Shown here piece by piece: positions 59,731 through 64,000 of a DNA stretch of 64,000 nt. The translations under genes were made by a program, and so were the position numbers. The notes beneath the pieces are model-generated. The model ran no database searches, was not told the origin of the DNA, and saw only the letters and a list, made by a program, of their open reading frames with translations. Each line of letters starts with the position of its first letter. The first letter of the stretch is position 1. This DNA is from Streptomyces sp. YIM 121038 (GTDB lineage Bacteria > Actinomycetota > Actinomycetes > Streptomycetales > Streptomycetaceae): positions 5,280,001-5,344,000 of the forward strand of contig NZ_CP030771.1 in the NCBI RefSeq assembly GCF_006088715.1. The letters run 5' to 3'.

Positions 59731-60003
59731 CTGATGAGCCCCTTCGGGGGCAGCACCTGCGCTCCGGTGTGGGACCGGATCAACCCCAGTGTCTTTCTCC
59801 GGAGCGGCGACCGCGTAACCCGTGTGCAGGCGGCCTTCCGAACGGCGTACGACCTTCCGAAGGTCAGCACCATCGCCGTGGGCACGGATGAGCCCGCCCA
59901 CCTGGGCGAACTGATGGCCGCCCTGACCAGCAAGGTGGACGAGCGGGCCGTTCGCGAGTACCGGGACCTCATCCGGTCCCGGTCACGTGATCAGCCTGCT
60001 TGA
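59731..60003 (+). pseudogene. C-terminal fragment of an unidentified enzyme
   Basis: About 90 residues beginning MSPFGGSTCAPVWDRINPSV and ending VREYRDLIRSRSRDQPA, with VSTIAVGTDEPAHLGELMAAL. The 3' part of a larger gene whose 5' part was lost at the junction with the truncated hydrolase. Possibly an aldo/keto reductase-like protein, but I am not sure. Its last bases overlap the convergent kinase gene. Confidence 0.5.
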
Positions 60004-60851
60004 AGCTCCGCGACGACTCGCTCCACCATCTGGCGCGCGGGCGCCAGCCGGGGGGCCTGTGGGTGCGCGTCGGGCCCAAGGATCTTCGAACACGCGAAGA
60101 GCGTCATCAGCTTGCCGTCCCGGCTCTCGAAGTCGTGGCGTCGCTCGTGCCACACGCGATCGGCCAGAGCAGGGACGGCGAGCGAGCTGCCCCACAGCGA
60201 GGCGGCATCCAAGCCGCGCGGCGCGTTGCCCCAGTCCTCCCAGTCGAAGAGAGAGAACGTCGGCGCGGTCATGTTGGCCCAGTTCAGGTCCGCGTGGGCG
60301 GGCACCCAGCGCTCGACGGTCGTGTCGAGGTCGTGGGTGGGGGCGACGCTGCGGACGGCTTCAGTTACGAGAGCCCGCGTGATGGTGATGGTGTCCGGGG
60401 TGGCGATGCGCCGCGTTTCCTGGGCCGCGAGCGCGTCCAGCGAGGCGTTGAACGCCTGCCACCACGAGTCCTGCAGTCTCGGGTCCTCGCTGAGGATCGC
60501 GTTGCCGATGGGTGGACTCGGCAGGAGATCGGTCTCGTCGGCCCGCCACATCACGGGTTCGTCCGCGTCCCGCCAGACCACGCACCCCCGCCAGATGGGC
60601 TGGGCAATGCCTTCCAGACGTGCGGCGCACTCAGTGCCGTTCCAGCCCTGCACACCGATCTTGTCGAGCCCGCGCCTCTCGACACGGATCCATGTCCGCC
60701 GGTCCGTACGCGCTCCGACCGAGCGGCGTTTACGTACCACCGTCGCCCGGTCCAGCTCGACTTGAAGGGATCGCTCTACGTGATCGAGAACGATGTCCAC
60801 CGATTCAACTCGCAAGTCAACGGCGCGCGCCGAAGGTGCCGAGAGCGTCAT
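59991..60851 (-). CDS. APH-fold phosphotransferase-like protein
   Basis: 286 residues. The catalytic loop VPAHADLNWANM matches HxDxxxxN of the aminoglycoside/choline kinase (APH) fold, and FSLFDWEDWGNAPRGLDAA the second-lobe DxD/DW motif. The N-terminal lobe (VELDRATVVRKRRSVGARTDRRTWIRVE) is short, so ATP binding may be atypical. Start ATG 60851. Substrate unknown; not a recognisable resistance enzyme. Its 3' end overlaps the 60003 fragment. Confidence 0.8.
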   Translation of the reverse strand: MTLSAPSARAVDLRVESVDIVLDHVERSLQVELDRATVVRKRRSVGARTDRRTWIRVERRGLDKIGVQGWNGTECAARLEGIAQPIWRGCVVWRDADEPVMWRADETDLLPSPPIGNAILSEDPRLQDSWWQAFNASLDALAAQETRRIATPDTITITRALVTEAVRSVAPTHDLDTTVERWVPAHADLNWANMTAPTFSLFDWEDWGNAPRGLDAASLWGSSLAVPALADRVWHERRHDFESRDGKLMTLFACSKILGPDAHPQAPRLAPARQMVERVVAELQAG

Positions 60852-60925
60852 GCGGGCGACCGTAGCACCGGCACGACCAACTCCATGCCCATCTCAGCGA
60901 ACACAGCAGGCCCGGGACAGGGGCG

Positions 60926-61873
60926 TTGATAGCGCGACGTGGCCACGACCGCAGCCCCCTGCTTGACCAGCATCCGGCTCGCGATGACGCGGCGCTACGG
61001 CCAGTGGTGGAGGACGCGGCGATGGGCAGGTGGGAGAGCGCCCGGGATCTGCTTGCCGCGACGGGACCGGACTGGGACCGGAGGATCTTCCGCCTCCAGA
61101 TCCTTGCCGAAGCGGGGGCGCGGCTCAGGTTCGCCGACACCTGGGCCAAGGCCGAGCCTCGCTCTCCGCACGCCCTCGCTCTCCTCGCGAACGTGCAGGC
61201 CCTACGCGCGATGATCACCGGACGCAGTGCCGGACGACCTCTGATGGAGGAAGCCTGGTCCACCTGTCACACCGCTCTGGACGCGTGGCCCCAGGACGTG
61301 GCGCCGCTGGTCGTCATGCTCGCGCTACTTCGCACCCACGCTCCCGATCGGGACACGCTCTGCCACGTGTGGGAGGAGATCAAGCAGCGTGACCCGTGGA
61401 ATCGCGAGGCGCATCACGAGGTCATCACGTACCTGCTTCCCCGCCATCACGGCAAGCCAGGTGAGGCGGCCTGGTGGGCCGAGGAGCAGGCATCCATCGC
61501 TCCCCAAGGCTTGCCCATAGCGGCCTTGCCCCTGGTCGCCCTGGCGGAAGCACACCGGTCCCGCCAGGAGCAGGACCAGACGTCATACGGCCTGACGATC
61601 CACCCCTGGGTCGACTGCCCGCAGATCGATCCGGTGTTGGAGCGCTGGTGGCGCTACCGAGCACCGCAGCCTCACGCCTGCTTTGCCGACGACGCCAACT
61701 ACCTCGCCCACGCCCTCTCGTTCGCGAACCGCCACCACGAGGCCCTAGAGGTCTTCGACGCGATCGGCCCGTACGCCACGCAAGTGCCGTGGTCGTACTG
61801 CGGCCAGCCCCGCGAGCTGTTCCTGCGGCACCGAGGCTGGGCCTACAGCCCTCCGCGACGCCGACACCGCTGA
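60926..61873 (+). CDS. Hypothetical TPR-like helical protein
   Basis: 315 residues from TTG 60926; GTG 61001 is an alternative giving 290 residues. Almost wholly helical (SARDLLAATGPDWDRRIFRL, SPHALALLANVQALRAMITG, LMEEAWSTCHTALDAWPQDV, WNREAHHEVITYLLPRHHG), resembling tetratricopeptide-type proteins common and uncharacterised in Streptomyces. No catalytic motif is recognised. It precedes the permease by 44 bases in the same direction. Confidence 0.7.
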   Translation: MIARRGHDRSPLLDQHPARDDAALRPVVEDAAMGRWESARDLLAATGPDWDRRIFRLQILAEAGARLRFADTWAKAEPRSPHALALLANVQALRAMITGRSAGRPLMEEAWSTCHTALDAWPQDVAPLVVMLALLRTHAPDRDTLCHVWEEIKQRDPWNREAHHEVITYLLPRHHGKPGEAAWWAEEQASIAPQGLPIAALPLVALAEAHRSRQEQDQTSYGLTIHPWVDCPQIDPVLERWWRYRAPQPHACFADDANYLAHALSFANRHHEALEVFDAIGPYATQVPWSYCGQPRELFLRHRGWAYSPPRRRHR

Positions 61874-61917
61874 GTATCCGAACCATCCCCCTTTCACGTA
61901 CGAAGGACGGAACCCCA

Positions 61918-63399
61918 GTGCCTCTCGATGTCTCCCGCGTCTCCGACGAGGAACGCCTCAAGCAGCTCGGCTACCAGCAGACGCTGTCCCGCTCGATGTC
62001 CGGCCGCGCGAACTTCGGCGTCAGCTTCACGATCATCTCGATCCTGTCCGGCTGCATGACCATGTACGGCTACGGCATGAACACCGGCGGCCCGGCGGTG
62101 ATCATGTGGGGCTGGTTGTTCGTCGGCCTCATGACCCTCTTCGTCGGGCTGTCGATGGCCGAGGTCTGCTCCTCCTATCCCACCAGCGCCGGCCTGTACT
62201 TCTGGGCGCACCGCATGGCTCCGAGACGCTCGGCGGCGGCCTGGGCGTGGTTCACCGGGTGGTTCAACACCCTCGGCCAGATAGCCGTCACCGCGGGCAT
62301 CGACTTCGGCGCCGCCAACTTCCTCAATGCCCTGCTTGATCTTCAGTTCGGATACGCCGCCACGCCGGGGCACACCATCACGCTGTTCGGGATCATCCTG
62401 GCCCTGCACGGTGTCCTCAACACCTTCGGCGTGCGCATCGTCGCTGCCCTCAACGAGGTGTCCATCTGGTGGCACATCCTCGGCGTCGTCGTCATCTGCG
62501 GCGCCCTGGTCCTCATCCCCGACCACCACCAGTCGGCCCACTTCGTCTTCGGCGAGTTCGTCAACAACACCGGCTTCACCTCCAGCGCCTACGTGATGCT
62601 CATCGGGCTGCTGATGGCGCAGTACACCTTCACCGGCTACGACGCCTCGGCCCACATGACCGAGGAAACGATCGACGCGGCCACCGCCGGCCCCAAGGGA
62701 ATCGTCCGCTCGATCCTCGTCTCCCTCGCGGCCGGATTTGTCCTCCTCTTCGGCTTCACCTACGCCATCGACTCCTACACCGGCGCCCTCGAATCGAGCA
62801 CCGGCGTGCCCCCGGCCCAGATCCTCATGGACGCCCTCGGCGCGGCGGCCGGCAAGTGGCTGCTGCTCGTCATCATCGTCGCCCAGTTCTTCTGCGGGAT
62901 AGCCTCCGTGACCGCCAACTCCCGCATGATCTACGCCTTCTCCCGCGACGGCGCGCTGCCCTTCTCCCGGACGTGGCACAAGCTCCACCCCGGCACACGC
63001 ACCCCCACCAACGCCGTCTGGCTCGCCACCGGCGGTGCCTTTGTCCTCGGCCTGCCCTACCTGTGGAACAGCACCGCGTACGCGGCCGTCACCTCTATCG
63101 CGACCATCGGCCTCTACATCGCGTACGTGATCCCCACGTTCCTGCGGCTGCGCCTGGGGAGCCGGTTCGAGCGCGGCCCCTGGCACCTCGGCTCCTGGTC
63201 CACCACGGTCGGCACGATCGCCGTCGCGTGGGTCGTGGTGATCACGGTGCTGTTCATGCTGCCGCAGAGCTCCCCGGTCACCGCAGACACCTTCAATTAC
63301 GCGCCGATCGCGGTCGGGGTGGTCGTCGCCTTCTGCGGTGTCTGGTGGCTTGCGTCGGCCCGCAAATGGTTCCTCAACCCGGGCCACCCCCGCTCATGA
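61918..63399 (+). CDS. APC-family amino-acid permease
   Basis: 493-residue transporter with about 12 membrane helices. Family features: GVSFTIISILSGCMTMYGYG (helix 1 with the discontinuous region), SMAEVCSSYPTSAGLYFWAH, GYDASAHMTEETIDAATAGP (the conserved E of APC transporters) and SRDGALPFSRTWHKLHPGTR. Closest in style to GABA/choline/amino-acid permeases of the UGA4/BAT group. GTG 61918 is preceded by AAGGACGG. The stop lies inside a strong palindrome (63384-63408) that probably terminates transcription. Confidence 0.9.
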   Translation: MPLDVSRVSDEERLKQLGYQQTLSRSMSGRANFGVSFTIISILSGCMTMYGYGMNTGGPAVIMWGWLFVGLMTLFVGLSMAEVCSSYPTSAGLYFWAHRMAPRRSAAAWAWFTGWFNTLGQIAVTAGIDFGAANFLNALLDLQFGYAATPGHTITLFGIILALHGVLNTFGVRIVAALNEVSIWWHILGVVVICGALVLIPDHHQSAHFVFGEFVNNTGFTSSAYVMLIGLLMAQYTFTGYDASAHMTEETIDAATAGPKGIVRSILVSLAAGFVLLFGFTYAIDSYTGALESSTGVPPAQILMDALGAAAGKWLLLVIIVAQFFCGIASVTANSRMIYAFSRDGALPFSRTWHKLHPGTRTPTNAVWLATGGAFVLGLPYLWNSTAYAAVTSIATIGLYIAYVIPTFLRLRLGSRFERGPWHLGSWSTTVGTIAVAWVVVITVLFMLPQSSPVTADTFNYAPIAVGVVVAFCGVWWLASARKWFLNPGHPRS

Positions 63400-63408
63400 G
63401 CGGGGTGG
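63384..63408 (+). terminator. Terminator hairpin overlapping the permease stop codon
   Basis: CCACCCC-CGCTCATGAGCG-GGGTGG is a near-perfect palindrome of about 12-bp arms with one bulged C. The TGA stop (63397-63399) is in its centre. Confidence 0.6.
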
Positions 63409-63463
63409 CGCGCTAGTAGGCCGCAGCGGAGGAGAAACGGCTATGTTCCGCCCGCTTGTGCGG

Positions 63464-64000
63464 TCAGCGCCGGCGAGCAGCACTGTTCGCCGGCTTGGCG
63501 CCGGGTGTGCTGGTGCCGGAGACGGGGTGCTGCATGGTGGCCTGGGCGCGAGGGCCGGGGGCGTGGCGTTGGCCGAGGCGTTGGATGCGCCAGGTCAGGG
63601 CGCGGGCGGGGTTGCGGGCGTCGTCCAGGGTGCGTTGGCTGACGGCCTGGTCGAGGATGGTGGCCGCGTTATGCCCTGCCTTCTCGGCCTCGGCCAGTAC
63701 TGCGGCCAAGGCATCCCAGGCAGCGTCGTCAAGGATGCGCTCGGCGTAGGCGGGCACCGCCTTATGGACGTACCGGGCAAGGCGATGCTTGGTCTGCAGG
63801 CTGGGTGCGTGGCGGGCGAGGTTGTCCAGCACCGGTGGGGCGATCTGCGCGTACGCGGTCTGCAGGTGGCGGAGGGCCTGTTCGGCTGCCGCCTCCTGCT
63901 GGGCGTGCTGGCGGGTGCGGTGCCAGTGCCGGGCGAAGGCGACCGCGGTGTCGATCAGCATCGCCAGGCCGGACCCGTCGCCCACGGATGCGGGGTTGCG
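63464..64000 (-). CDS. C-terminal part of a probable mobilisation/relaxase protein (cut by the window edge)
   Basis: About 178 residues, open to the right edge, so the start is probably outside. Helical, charged and Ala-rich: FARHWHRTRQHAQQEAAAEQ, YAERILDDAAWDALAAVLAE, TILDQAVSQRTLDDARNPAR, ALTWRIQRLGQRH. The pattern 'LDDARNPARALTWRIQRL' recalls the C-terminal helical region of Streptomyces mobilisation/relaxase proteins. If right, this links the island to a conjugative or mobilisable element. Family identity tentative. Confidence 0.55.
   Translation of the reverse strand, partial: RNPASVGDGSGLAMLIDTAVAFARHWHRTRQHAQQEAAAEQALRHLQTAYAQIAPPVLDNLARHAPSLQTKHRLARYVHKAVPAYAERILDDAAWDALAAVLAEAEKAGHNAATILDQAVSQRTLDDARNPARALTWRIQRLGQRHAPGPRAQATMQHPVSGTSTPGAKPANSAARRR

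Overview
The window is high-GC Streptomyces-type DNA: strong G/C third-position bias, GTG/TTG starts, ATGA-coupled genes, ask-asd and DevS/DevR-like genes, an aerobic-style cobalamin cluster and typical Streptomyces dispersed repeats. Sequence from 42.3 kb rightward looks different, with lower GC, more mixed codon use, mobile-element debris and defence genes.

Left, chromosomal part (1-42.29 kb). 0-3 kb holds a two-gene conflict module: a Trypco2-like protein and a trypsin/NB-ARC/TPR protein. 3-5 kb holds a structured RNA leader, a winged-helix/zinc-ribbon protein and a Uma2-like nuclease. 5.2-7.5 kb is ask-asd (aspartate pathway). 7.9-9.8 kb is an ECF sigma factor with a translationally coupled membrane partner. 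9.9-19.5 kb carries SURF1, an S9 peptidase, a methyltransferase, a GNAT enzyme, a DevS-like kinase and its response regulator, and a small membrane protein. Three proteins in this stretch carry low-complexity expansions. 19.7-31.3 kb is the cobalamin cluster cbiET/cobL, cobM, cbiD, cobK, cobIJ, cobH, cobG and cobN, with a cobalamin riboswitch ahead of cobN. 31.4-36.9 kb holds a helical protein, DoxX, an amidohydrolase, an FkbM methyltransferase, a CDP-alcohol phosphatidyltransferase and a glycosyltransferase. 37.4-41.5 kb is a large HTH/STAND-ATPase/WD40 protein.

Island (42.29 kb to the right edge). At 42289-42331 lies only the 3' part of a tRNA-Pro(CGG) on the minus strand, still followed by its own UUCG-loop terminator. 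No 5' half is in the window. This is the signature of an attachment site left by an element integrated into tRNA-Pro and extending rightward. The element carries two proteins of unknown role (one with an in-frame stop near its start), a PIN-like/DUF3427 fusion protein, IS110 debris, and a minus-strand operon. That operon is a C5 cytosine methyltransferase, a Vsr endonuclease, a GHKL (MORC/MutL-like) ATPase with a zinc ribbon, an Mrr-nuclease/SF2-helicase fusion and a terminal unknown protein. It matches the GHKL-ATPase restriction systems predicted by comparative genomics. Further right are a tiny membrane protein, an HTH protein with two seven-bladed WD40 propellers and no ATPase, a truncated serine hydrolase fused at a rearrangement scar, an APH-fold kinase, a helical protein, an APC permease and the 3' part of a probable mobilisation gene at the window edge.

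The best candidate for an under-described system is the GHKL-ATPase restriction operon with its flanking PIN-DUF3427 and HTH-WD40 genes inside the tRNA-Pro element.
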